A stretch of 64,000 nucleotides of DNA, from the NCBI GenBank assembly GCA_002746535.1, contig NVWA01000011.1, forward strand, positions 61,814 to 125,813. Reading direction: 5' to 3'. The DNA comes from Planctomycetota bacterium (GTDB lineage: Bacteria > Planctomycetota > GCA-2746535). The notes below the pieces were generated by a model. The model was not told the origin of the DNA and did not search any database. It was given only the letters and a program-made list of their open reading frames with translations. Both the position numbers and the translations under genes were made by a program. Positions 1-9,419 of the stretch are shown here, one piece after another (positions within the stretch are counted from its first letter, which is position 1; each line of letters starts with the position of its first letter).

Positions 1-1
1 C

Positions 2-3000
2 TCGGTTGATATGGGGAATAATACAAATTGGGTAGGGATAGTGGCTCCGTCAGCATTTACTTGGACAGGTGCTACAAATAATAATTTTACAGAAGATACA
101 AACTGGTTTGGTGGTACGGCTCCGAACGATACTCAGACAGCGATCTTGCACGGGACCTATTCAATCGCCTGTAATGTAAATGGCAACATTGATATTGGCG
201 GATTAGTTATTGAAGGCAGCTATAGCAGTACTCTAACTCAACAAGCTGGTAATACGATGACAATTGGTGATTCAGGTTTTTCACAAACTGGTGGAACATT
301 TGCTGGCGGAAATTCTGAGATTGCCATTACAGGTGAGTTAACTTTGGCAGGAGGTAATTTTACTTCTACATCAGCAGATTTAAAACTGTATAGTTTAGAT
401 AATACGGGTGGTACCTATACTCATAATAACGGACGATTCTATTTGAATTATCCAGTACCTTGGATTGCAAAACATACCAAGATGATAGAAGTCAATAATA
501 GTATTACTCTATATGATTTCAAGGTTTCAGGAACAGCAAGCACAGTAACTGAAACTATAGACTATAACATTGGTGCAGGTGATACTATCATTGTCATGAA
601 TGACTTTGAAATGTTTGCGGACAATGTTAATTTAGAAAGTGTACAATTAAATGTTGGAACTGTAGAGGTAAGAGGAAATTTAACAGTTGGTACAAACGCA
701 TTTGGTGGCACAGCTTTAATCAAAGTCAATGGTAATACAACACAAAAGTTTTCTGGAACAACGGGCTATTTTCCAAAAGTTGAATTAGACACATCAGGGT
801 CATTAGCTCCTAACACAGCCCAAACCTACTTTGCTTCTTATGGTTTTACGCTTACTTCAGGTGCCTTTACGGCTCCATCGGGAGATTTTATTTGCTTAGA
901 TGACTTTACTCAGGTTAGTGGTACCTATACTCACAATAGCGGAACTTTTGGCATCGTTCGTCCTTCTGGTTGGAATAATTCTATTACAACTAATATTGAT
1001 GTTAACACATCTATTAGTTTAAATAATCTAAAGTATTCTGGCACCGGCGGTTCTGGTGTCGAAAAACACACCATCGTAATTGCTACTGGGGATACATTAG
1101 TTGTTAATGGTAACTTTGAAATCACAGAAGAATTAGCGAATATGGACATTATCTACACTAATGGTGGTACTATAGATTTAAAAGGGAATATAAGTGCCAC
1201 AGATATTTGTTATGGAGGAACGACTACTGTAACGATAACAGGAAATAGTGCTCAAACATATACTGATACCAATTCTGAGGCTCTTCCAGGTATTGTTGTT
1301 AACACGTCAGGAAGCTTTTCACCAGCAGGAGGAAATGTTAATTTTAGTTGTACCGAATTTAATCTAATACTTGGTACGGTTAATATTCCTACAGGTAAGT
1401 TTACTGTTAGAGGTGATTTTACAATTGGCGGTGGCACACTTAACCTTAATAATTGTGAGTTAGTATTGAGCCCATTGATTGGTTGGGCGGCTACTAAAAC
1501 AATTGCTGTTGATGTAGTAAATTCGCTGACAGTCTATGATTTGACATTGAGTGGCTGGGGAAACTCTTCTACCGAAAAAAGTACCTTTAATCTTCAGGGC
1601 TCAGACAATTTAATTGTTTTGAATAATTTTGTTTTGGAATCAGAAAAAGTACATCCGGCATCTGTGAACAGAGTTGCTATTAATGGTGGCTCAATTGAAC
1701 TTCAGGGCAATGTTGATTTTGGAGCTGTTGGTTTTGGAGGAACAACTCCGCTAACATTTACCGGAACCAATAACCAGGTAATAAATTATACCTCAGGTGT
1801 TATCCCCGGTGGAAATTATATTATTAATAAAACTTCGGGAAAAGTAACGTTAGCTGCTAATCTTGATTTAGAAACAGCGGGTCAGGATCTTGAACTTGTT
1901 GATGGTGAATTAGATCTGGCAGGATTTAATTTAACCGTTAAAGATGTCTTTACTGTTTATGATAGTTTATCATTGAAAGGATCTGAAACGATTACAGTAA
2001 ATGGTGTAACAACTAATGCGAATGTGAATGCTAATTTTACGATTAGCGCCACAAGTTCTACGGTCACTTATTATGACAGCGCTGTTACTGCGAATGTAAC
2101 CAATTTAGCGAATACGTTTTATGGATTATATTTAGGGGCAGGTAAAACTCATGAATTTGCATCCGGTGTCGGCAATGGTATTACTATCGAGGGTACAATT
2201 GGATCAAATGGTAGCTGTGGCAATGCCTCTACTTTAAGAAGTGTGGGCGATGCGGCAATCGATTGGGAATTAACCTTAAATGGCACATCAACCTTAGCTA
2301 ATAAAGTGATTGTTAAAAGAAGTAATGCCAGCTTAAATAAAGCTGTTTTAGCAACTAACTCATATAGTCTGGGGAATAATACCAATTGGGTCGGCTTGAT
2401 CACGGTGACAGATTCATTTTGGGTAGGCGGAACGAACAGCAATTTTAGTGTAGCTACAAACTGGTATGGAAATGCTGTTCCTGGAAATACAGACATTGCT
2501 GTCTTTAGTTGTTTCTCAAATGCTAGCTGTAGCGTTGATGTTGCTGTCAATGTGCAAGGTTTTGATTTAAAATCGACTTATGCCGGTACTATTAGCCAAA
2601 ACGCAAACACAATGGCTATTGGGTCAAGTGGTTGGTTGCAGTCAGGTGGTACTTTTATTGGTGGTTCTTCTGCCATTACATGTGAAAACTTTACGCTGAC
2701 AAACGGTGTTTATGTCGCCTCATCAGGCTTGACAACACTTGCGGGTGCAGCAAATATAATTGATGCTAGTGTCGCAACATTTACACACAATAATGGTTCT
2801 GTGCGATTTTCACAAAACGGGGTTGTGCATACTTACACCGGTAATCCCTTAATGTATGATATTGATTTTAACGGAAGTACATCCCAAACAATCAATGGTA
2901 CTTTATCGGCAGCAAATAATATTATCATAACAACGATACATAACTATTCAGGTACTGGTATTGTTTATTATGGTGGGAATTTGACTCTAAAAGACAGTAC

Positions 3001-6000
3001 TTTTTCGGGTAGTTCAACGAAATTTACGGCCAATGGCGCTGGTGCCCAATCGATTTCTTCTACCGTTGCTGATGGATTTGTTCCTGCTCTAGGTCTTGAT
3101 AAGCCATCAGGCACATTAACTTTGCTAAATGATATTGAACTTTTTACAATGTCTTACACCCAAGGTACCTGGGATGCAGGCACTAGTGAAGTTAATTTTA
3201 TTGGTGGCTCGGCAACCTTGGACTTATCAGCTATAACTTTCTATGATGTTAGACTTTCAAAAGCTGGAAATTTTACATTGATTTCTGATTTTATTGTTTC
3301 AAACAGATTTGAGTTGGCGAGCTCAAATTCATTGACTGGTAATCCAATTAAAGTTGGGGGCGATTTTATCTTTAATGATCCGGCTATGTCTACAAATACA
3401 CTTAAATTTATTTTAAATGGTACAGGGGATCAAAATGTAACTTGTATTGCAAATGCGGACTTTCCGGGTGGTGGATTTGAAATTAATAAACCTAGTGGCT
3501 CTGTCATCTTAACACAAGCGCTTAGTGGTTCGAAAGAAGGCGACTGGAAAGTCATTAATGGTACCTTAGATTTAGCAGGATTTGATTTTGATATTGGAAC
3601 AAAAACGTTAACAGTTAGCGATACCTTGCAATTAAAAGGTAACGAGACGATAACAGGTACAGTATCTTTGAGTGCGACAAGCTCAAATGTTGTCTATTCT
3701 GATTCGGCGGTAACGGCAGTGGTGACTAATCTGGCAACTAATTTTTATAGTTTAACTTTTGGTGCCGGTAAAACACATGAGTTTGCTACAGGTGGTGGCA
3801 ATGGAATTACTATTGCGGGGACAATGGGATCTAATGGCACCAAAGGAAATCGATCTCTTTTAAGAAGTGTTGGTGACGTTGCCGTTGATTGGGAGTTAAC
3901 TTTAAACGGGACATCTACTTTAGGTAATAAAGTTGCCGTGAAAAGAAGTAATGCTAGTTTCGCCAAAGCCATTTTAGCGGTCAATTCTGAAGATCTAGGA
4001 AACAATACCAATTGGGTTGGCATATCTTTGCCGTCAACCATTACTTCTATTACTTCATCAACCTCTGATGGAAGTTACAAAGCCGGAAGTAATATTGATA
4101 TTACGTTGAACTTTTCAACTGCTATGACCTTAGTAGGAACTATGGGAGTTACTTTAGATACAGGTGCGGTAATCACTATCAACGCCTTTAATAATGCCAC
4201 CTATGCTCAAGGAGTTTATACGGTAAGTGGCGGTGAAAATAGTGCTGATTTATCAGCAACTAATATTGTTTTATCTGGAACAGCCACAGACAGTAATTGT
4301 CAGGATTTGATTGTGGCCATGCCGGCAACAAATATAAATACAGGTAGTGATATTATTATTGATACCGTTACTCCTCAAGTCAGTGGGATAGTATCCTCTT
4401 CGGCTGATGAATCGTATGGTGCTGGTAGTAATGTTTCTGTGAGATTAACCTTTAGTGAGTCGATTACATTAACAGGGACAATTGGTCTTAATTTAAATAG
4501 TGGTGGACTTGTTGTATTTACAGGTTTCACAGGAACAACAGCAGTAGCAACCTATACGGTTTTGGCTGGTGAGAATTCATCGGATCTATCAGGAACAATT
4601 ATTACCGTAAGTGGTACTGCTTCTGATGTAGCCGGCAATGTATTATTAACAACTTTGCCGGGCACAAATATTAATACGGGTAGTGATATCGTTATTGATA
4701 CCACAGCACCGACTATCACAAGTATATTATCGACGTCATCTTCTGATAGTTACCGAGCAGGTGAGAACATTACGGTTCAAGTAAATTTCAGTGAATCTGT
4801 TACTTTATCTGGTGGTAATTTGGTTGTGGCCTTAAATTCTGGTGGCTCAGTTTCAATCACACCATTTACAGGAACAACTTCATCAGGTGTCTATACAGTA
4901 TTGGCAACAGAAAATGCGAACCCGCTAAATGCTACAGGAGTTTCTTTAAGTGCGGGCACATTGACAGACAATGCAACGAATGCTGTTGGCCTAGTAGTTC
5001 CAGGAACCAATATAAATCCTTCTAAAACGATCATTGTTGATACGGTAGTACCAACAATTACGGGCGGTGCCATCGGGGCATTAAATGCTTTTATTGATGT
5101 CACTTTTGCTGAACCTGTTTATACAACAAATGGGGGCACGGGTGGTTTAAATGTCGCTGATTTTAATTTAACGTTTGTTTCCAATGGGGGTAGTGCTACC
5201 GGAGTAACAATATCAGGTGTTACAACAACAGCTGGCTCACCTTGTGTGGGTGGGGAAACTACTTTTCGATTAAGTTTATCCGTTACTGGTTCTGTTTCAG
5301 GTGTAGAAACAATTGCCGTAACTCCAAATACAAACCAAATTCATGACTTAGCAGGTAATCCTGCCTTGAATGCAACTACGACAGGTGCTTTATTATTATT
5401 TGATTTAGAAGGTCCTTCGGTCGTTTCTTTAGCAGCTGTTACAGCAAATGGATATTACAAGGCAGGCCAAACTATTGATATTAAAATAACGTTTACTGAA
5501 AATGTTATTATTGTTGGTAGTCCTCAACTGTTATTTGAAACAGGGACAACAGATCGAAATGCAATTTATAAAAGCGGAACAGGTTCAACAGAGATTATTT
5601 TTGAATATACGATTGTGTCAGGAGATGCTTCCTTAGATCTTGATGCTGTTTCAACTACATCCCTAACTTTAAATGGTGGTACTATACAAGACGGGTCTGG
5701 TAATAACGCAACATTAGTTTTACCAACACCTGGCACTACAAATTCTTTAGGAAATAATAGTGCCATTGTTATTGATGCTAATGCTCCATCTATAATTGCC
5801 GGTGCTCTTGGGGTGGATAATGCTTATGTTGATATCACTTTTATTGAAGGTGTTTATAACAATGGTGGCACAGGCCCTGTAACAACAGCAGGTTTTTCTC
5901 TTACATTTAATCAGAATGGTGGCATTGCCACTGGGGTTACTATTACAGGAGTCCAAAAAGCAGATGGAAATGTTTTAGTTGGTGGCGAAACTGTTATTAG

Positions 6001-9000
6001 AGTTCTAATACAAACAACAGGTGTGGCTCTTGGTGTTGAAACAATTAACATCGATGGTGTCTCTAGTAAAATATCTGATATTGCTGACAACGCCTTAGCA
6101 GCTTCTTCTACAGGTTTAATGACTCTTATTACTCAAGGAACGGTTCCGACAGTATTAAGCATAACAGCAATGAATGACGATGGTATCTATGGTACAAACC
6201 AATTGATTACATTGGAAGTTAAATTTTCTGAAAATGTATTTGTAACAGGTATACCATTTGTTGAGCTAGAAACAGGTGCCACAAATAAATTTGCCATTTA
6301 TGGTGGGGGAAGTGGTTCTGACACATTGACCTTTAACTATGTTATTAGAGAAGGTGATGTATCTAGTGACTTAGATTATGCTAGCGCTTCTGCGTTTTCA
6401 TCGGCTGTCGGAAAAATTCATAGTTCATTGAGTATACCAGTCAATGCAACGTTAGTTGATCCAGGTGCAGTAGGTTCTTTAGGCGCCAACAAAAACATTC
6501 GAATTGAAACATTAAATCCAATGATTATCAGTATCACAACTACAGCAGTTGATGGCACTTATGGTATTGGTGCCTCAATACCTTTAGCGGTGCATTTTTC
6601 AAGAGAAGTTACCTTAGCCGGTGGTGATATTAAGATCTCATTGAATAGCGGGGTTGATTTAATTGTCGGACATTTGATCGGCACATTAATAAGTTTGGAT
6701 TACTTGGTCGAAGAGGGGGAGCAAACGAGTGATCTAAGTATTGTTTCGATAACATTAGAAGGCAGCGCGACTTTATTGGATTCAAAAGGAGTTGCTAATA
6801 GCATGACACTACCTACTCCATTATTTGTGGATGAGCATGAAATTAAAATCGAAGCACTTGCGTCTGATTATCTCATTTCTGCTATTGCTAATAGTGGTGG
6901 TAGCATATCACCTGTGGGAGCGACACCAGTAATAGCCGGTGCGAATCAGGCTTTTACAATTGCACCAAATGAAGGATATCATATTGAGGAACTATTAATT
7001 GATGGTGTTAAAGTGGCAGTTGTTAGTAGTTATACCTTTACCAGTGTAAATAATAATCATTCAATAGAAGTAGTGTTTGTTCAAGATCAAACTTCATACA
7101 CGATTGTTTCCAATAGTAGTATCGGTGGTTCAGTTTCACCAGCAGGTGCAACAACAGTAGATGTTAACAATGACCATGTAGTTTCAATTATTCCTGATGC
7201 GGGATACCATATTAGTGATGTTCTTGTTGATGGTGTATCACTTGGAGCAATTAGCTTACATACTTTTAGCTCCGTCAACGCCGGCCATACTCTTCAAGCG
7301 AATTTTTCTAAAGATAAAATAAGTTATGTGATAACGGTTAATAGTAATGGTTCTGGTACGGTGAGTCCAAGTGGAAATGTATCTGTTGATCATGGGTTTG
7401 ATAAACTATTTTCATTTACTCCAAATACGGGTTATCATGTGGCAGACGTAAAAGTTGATGGTATATCTGTCGGTGTATTAGATGATTATATTTTCAGTAC
7501 AGTTTTAGCTTACCACACGCTAAGTGTAGACTTTGTCAAAGATGAACTTAGCTATGTGGTTTTTGGAAGCACAAATACAGGCGGTAGCATTAGCCCTTCA
7601 GGTTTTCAAGTTGTACTTTCAGGAGCATCTCAAATATTTGATTTGACGGCACAAAGCGGATATCATTTAGTTGATGTTCAAATTGATGGTGTTCCCCAAG
7701 GTGCTAAAAGCAATATTATTTTAAGTAATATTCAAAAAGATACGACGGTTCACGGTGTTTTCGCTAAAGACCAAGTTAGCTATTTAATCGTACTAAATGT
7801 ACCTTTTGAAAAAAATCAAACGACGGTAACCTTTGAGAAAAATAGTGAAACAATTGATCTCACAAGTCTTGGTACAACATCATTATTAGCAAGCGAAAGT
7901 GGAACAATAGCAATTTTAGTTAAAGATGGTTATCACATTGCCGATGTGAAAATCAATGGTAGTTCAATCGGAGTGGTAAAAAGTGTAACTTTGAGCCAAA
8001 TAAAATCTGATCAGCTAGTAGATGTCTTCATTGAAAAAGATCAGGCCGAATATTTAATCACTACAAATATTATTGGGCAAGGAAGCGTTACCCCTAGTCA
8101 GAATATTACAGTGATCTCAGGTGCGGATCAAGGTTTAACGATTCTTGCATCCGACAATCATCATATCCAAGATGTAATAGTTGATGGTGAATCTCTTGGG
8201 TCAGTCTCTTCTCTTTACTTTGGCGACGTAACAAGCAATCACACTGTTCTTGTGATTTTCGCTGAAGATAAGGCTTCTTATACAATAGGTTCAAGTTCTA
8301 TGGGTAGCGGAAGTATTAGTCCGTCAGGAGAAACCACTATAGAAGCCGGCAAATCGGTATCGTATATATTCAACCCAGATGCTGAGTATCAATTAGTTAA
8401 ATTAACGATTAATGGTGAGTCTAAAGCTATAACATCGTCTCTAAGTTATATGTTTATAAATGTTCAGGCTGACCAAAGCATCGTGGCCTTTTTTGATTTA
8501 ATTAAAGAGTCCTATAATGTGAATGTAACTCATAGTAGTGGTGGGGTAACAAGTATTGTTGGGGATACAAGTGTTCTGCATGGCAATAGTTTTACCATTA
8601 CGATTAATCCTGAAAATGGTTTTCATATCAAAGACGTGAAGTTAGATGGGGAATCCATTGGTTCGGTCTCAACTTTATTGGTGAGTAATATTATTGCTGA
8701 TCATAAGGTAGAGGTTGTTTTCGAAGCAGATGCTGAAACGTATACCATAAAGGTAAATGCCTCATCAAATGGAGCTTTGCAACCAGCCAATGAAACGGTT
8801 GTTGTCGCTGGTGATAGTCATTTGGTTCAGATTATTCCTAATGCTGGATTTAGAGTATTGAATGTAGAAGTTGATGGGGTTTCTAAAGGCCCTTTAACAA
8901 GTTATGTTTTTACACATATCAGCGCCAACCATGAAATTCAAGCAACATTTATTGAATCAGAAAAAGCACTCACAATTTTAACGAGAGTTAATGGTGTCGG

Positions 9001-9340
9001 TACTGTAACACCAGAAGGTTTCACGGGAATAGCCCTAGGCGATAGTCTTTTAATTTCAATTGCTGTTGACAACGATCATAAAATTGTTGATGTGATTGTT
9101 GATGGCGTATCAAAAGGTGCTGTTGAAACCTATAGATTCAATAATGTTATAGAAGATCATTTTGTAGATGTCTACTTTGCAGAGGTAAATTCAGAAGTAG
9201 ATGTTGTTAAAGACCCTGTATCGACTTCCGGTAGTGGCGGGGGATGTAGCTATCAAGAAGATGCTGATGATTCAAACCTTTGGTCACTGTTGTTGACGTT
9301 ATTTATAACAATTACATTTGTTAGGTTCTTTAAGAAATAA
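2..9340 (+). CDS. Giant modular surface/secreted protein, 5' end outside window
   Basis: Partial gene of at least 3112 residues. The frame is open to the window edge, and the first residues fall inside a repeat (S-V-D-M-GNNTNWVG), so the ATG at 11 is not the start. Order seen (residues counted from base 11): low-complexity beta-rich filament modules to about 1335, with units ending in GNNTNWVG at bases 11, 2369 and 3995, each of the last two preceded by a near-identical LRSVGD..DWELTLNGTSTL stretch; about eight Ig-like repeats resembling SwmB-type domains (1340-2285) with S-x-DG-x-Y-x-AG motifs; ten repeats of 70-80 residues with GYHI-DV-VDG cores (2286-3056); a GSGGGC motif, hydrophobic segment and FFKK tail. 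Such architecture fits an adhesin or surface-layer filament; the exact role is unknown. Strong SD and signal peptide cannot be seen because the 5' end is missing. Confidence 0.85.
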   Translation, partial: SVDMGNNTNWVGIVAPSAFTWTGATNNNFTEDTNWFGGTAPNDTQTAILHGTYSIACNVNGNIDIGGLVIEGSYSSTLTQQAGNTMTIGDSGFSQTGGTFAGGNSEIAITGELTLAGGNFTSTSADLKLYSLDNTGGTYTHNNGRFYLNYPVPWIAKHTKMIEVNNSITLYDFKVSGTASTVTETIDYNIGAGDTIIVMNDFEMFADNVNLESVQLNVGTVEVRGNLTVGTNAFGGTALIKVNGNTTQKFSGTTGYFPKVELDTSGSLAPNTAQTYFASYGFTLTSGAFTAPSGDFICLDDFTQVSGTYTHNSGTFGIVRPSGWNNSITTNIDVNTSISLNNLKYSGTGGSGVEKHTIVIATGDTLVVNGNFEITEELANMDIIYTNGGTIDLKGNISATDICYGGTTTVTITGNSAQTYTDTNSEALPGIVVNTSGSFSPAGGNVNFSCTEFNLILGTVNIPTGKFTVRGDFTIGGGTLNLNNCELVLSPLIGWAATKTIAVDVVNSLTVYDLTLSGWGNSSTEKSTFNLQGSDNLIVLNNFVLESEKVHPASVNRVAINGGSIELQGNVDFGAVGFGGTTPLTFTGTNNQVINYTSGVIPGGNYIINKTSGKVTLAANLDLETAGQDLELVDGELDLAGFNLTVKDVFTVYDSLSLKGSETITVNGVTTNANVNANFTISATSSTVTYYDSAVTANVTNLANTFYGLYLGAGKTHEFASGVGNGITIEGTIGSNGSCGNASTLRSVGDAAIDWELTLNGTSTLANKVIVKRSNASLNKAVLATNSYSLGNNTNWVGLITVTDSFWVGGTNSNFSVATNWYGNAVPGNTDIAVFSCFSNASCSVDVAVNVQGFDLKSTYAGTISQNANTMAIGSSGWLQSGGTFIGGSSAITCENFTLTNGVYVASSGLTTLAGAANIIDASVATFTHNNGSVRFSQNGVVHTYTGNPLMYDIDFNGSTSQTINGTLSAANNIIITTIHNYSGTGIVYYGGNLTLKDSTFSGSSTKFTANGAGAQSISSTVADGFVPALGLDKPSGTLTLLNDIELFTMSYTQGTWDAGTSEVNFIGGSATLDLSAITFYDVRLSKAGNFTLISDFIVSNRFELASSNSLTGNPIKVGGDFIFNDPAMSTNTLKFILNGTGDQNVTCIANADFPGGGFEINKPSGSVILTQALSGSKEGDWKVINGTLDLAGFDFDIGTKTLTVSDTLQLKGNETITGTVSLSATSSNVVYSDSAVTAVVTNLATNFYSLTFGAGKTHEFATGGGNGITIAGTMGSNGTKGNRSLLRSVGDVAVDWELTLNGTSTLGNKVAVKRSNASFAKAILAVNSEDLGNNTNWVGISLPSTITSITSSTSDGSYKAGSNIDITLNFSTAMTLVGTMGVTLDTGAVITINAFNNATYAQGVYTVSGGENSADLSATNIVLSGTATDSNCQDLIVAMPATNINTGSDIIIDTVTPQVSGIVSSSADESYGAGSNVSVRLTFSESITLTGTIGLNLNSGGLVVFTGFTGTTAVATYTVLAGENSSDLSGTIITVSGTASDVAGNVLLTTLPGTNINTGSDIVIDTTAPTITSILSTSSSDSYRAGENITVQVNFSESVTLSGGNLVVALNSGGSVSITPFTGTTSSGVYTVLATENANPLNATGVSLSAGTLTDNATNAVGLVVPGTNINPSKTIIVDTVVPTITGGAIGALNAFIDVTFAEPVYTTNGGTGGLNVADFNLTFVSNGGSATGVTISGVTTTAGSPCVGGETTFRLSLSVTGSVSGVETIAVTPNTNQIHDLAGNPALNATTTGALLLFDLEGPSVVSLAAVTANGYYKAGQTIDIKITFTENVIIVGSPQLLFETGTTDRNAIYKSGTGSTEIIFEYTIVSGDASLDLDAVSTTSLTLNGGTIQDGSGNNATLVLPTPGTTNSLGNNSAIVIDANAPSIIAGALGVDNAYVDITFIEGVYNNGGTGPVTTAGFSLTFNQNGGIATGVTITGVQKADGNVLVGGETVIRVLIQTTGVALGVETINIDGVSSKISDIADNALAASSTGLMTLITQGTVPTVLSITAMNDDGIYGTNQLITLEVKFSENVFVTGIPFVELETGATNKFAIYGGGSGSDTLTFNYVIREGDVSSDLDYASASAFSSAVGKIHSSLSIPVNATLVDPGAVGSLGANKNIRIETLNPMIISITTTAVDGTYGIGASIPLAVHFSREVTLAGGDIKISLNSGVDLIVGHLIGTLISLDYLVEEGEQTSDLSIVSITLEGSATLLDSKGVANSMTLPTPLFVDEHEIKIEALASDYLISAIANSGGSISPVGATPVIAGANQAFTIAPNEGYHIEELLIDGVKVAVVSSYTFTSVNNNHSIEVVFVQDQTSYTIVSNSSIGGSVSPAGATTVDVNNDHVVSIIPDAGYHISDVLVDGVSLGAISLHTFSSVNAGHTLQANFSKDKISYVITVNSNGSGTVSPSGNVSVDHGFDKLFSFTPNTGYHVADVKVDGISVGVLDDYIFSTVLAYHTLSVDFVKDELSYVVFGSTNTGGSISPSGFQVVLSGASQIFDLTAQSGYHLVDVQIDGVPQGAKSNIILSNIQKDTTVHGVFAKDQVSYLIVLNVPFEKNQTTVTFEKNSETIDLTSLGTTSLLASESGTIAILVKDGYHIADVKINGSSIGVVKSVTLSQIKSDQLVDVFIEKDQAEYLITTNIIGQGSVTPSQNITVISGADQGLTILASDNHHIQDVIVDGESLGSVSSLYFGDVTSNHTVLVIFAEDKASYTIGSSSMGSGSISPSGETTIEAGKSVSYIFNPDAEYQLVKLTINGESKAITSSLSYMFINVQADQSIVAFFDLIKESYNVNVTHSSGGVTSIVGDTSVLHGNSFTITINPENGFHIKDVKLDGESIGSVSTLLVSNIIADHKVEVVFEADAETYTIKVNASSNGALQPANETVVVAGDSHLVQIIPNAGFRVLNVEVDGVSKGPLTSYVFTHISANHEIQATFIESEKALTILTRVNGVGTVTPEGFTGIALGDSLLISIAVDNDHKIVDVIVDGVSKGAVETYRFNNVIEDHFVDVYFAEVNSEVDVVKDPVSTSGSGGGCSYQEDADDSNLWSLLLTLFITITFVRFFKK

Positions 9341-9368
9341 TTTTGAAATATAGCGTTTATGATTTGAG

Positions 9369-9404
9369 ATAAACCCTGATAATGAACCAGGGTTTATGTT
9401 TTCA
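9369..9404. terminator. Hairpin terminator between convergent genes
   Basis: A perfect 10-bp stem, ATAAACCCTG (9369-9378) and CAGGGTTTAT (9388-9397), with a 9-nt loop and a T-rich tail on the plus strand (GTTTTCATTT). It lies between the end of the giant surface gene (9340) and the end of the minus-strand lipoprotein gene (9420). It most clearly serves the plus-strand gene; the minus-strand side is A+T-rich but lacks a clean T run. Confidence 0.75.
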
Positions 9405-9419
9405 TTTGGTAATAATTTA

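Noticed and set aside
11..13. ATG at 11 as the start of the giant surface protein
   Set aside because: It falls inside the GNNTNWVG repeat unit, and the frame is open to the window edge, so the true start is upstream.
2149..2550. A 133-codon minus-strand frame inside the giant gene
   Set aside because: It and the similar frame at 3745-4041 are mirror images of the conserved module end on the other strand, so their likeness to each other comes from the repeat.
2286..3056. CRISPR array or other short direct repeats suspected in the repetitive first 9 kb
   Set aside because: The repetition is protein-level, with units of 70 residues or more in one open frame and no constant-length spacers.
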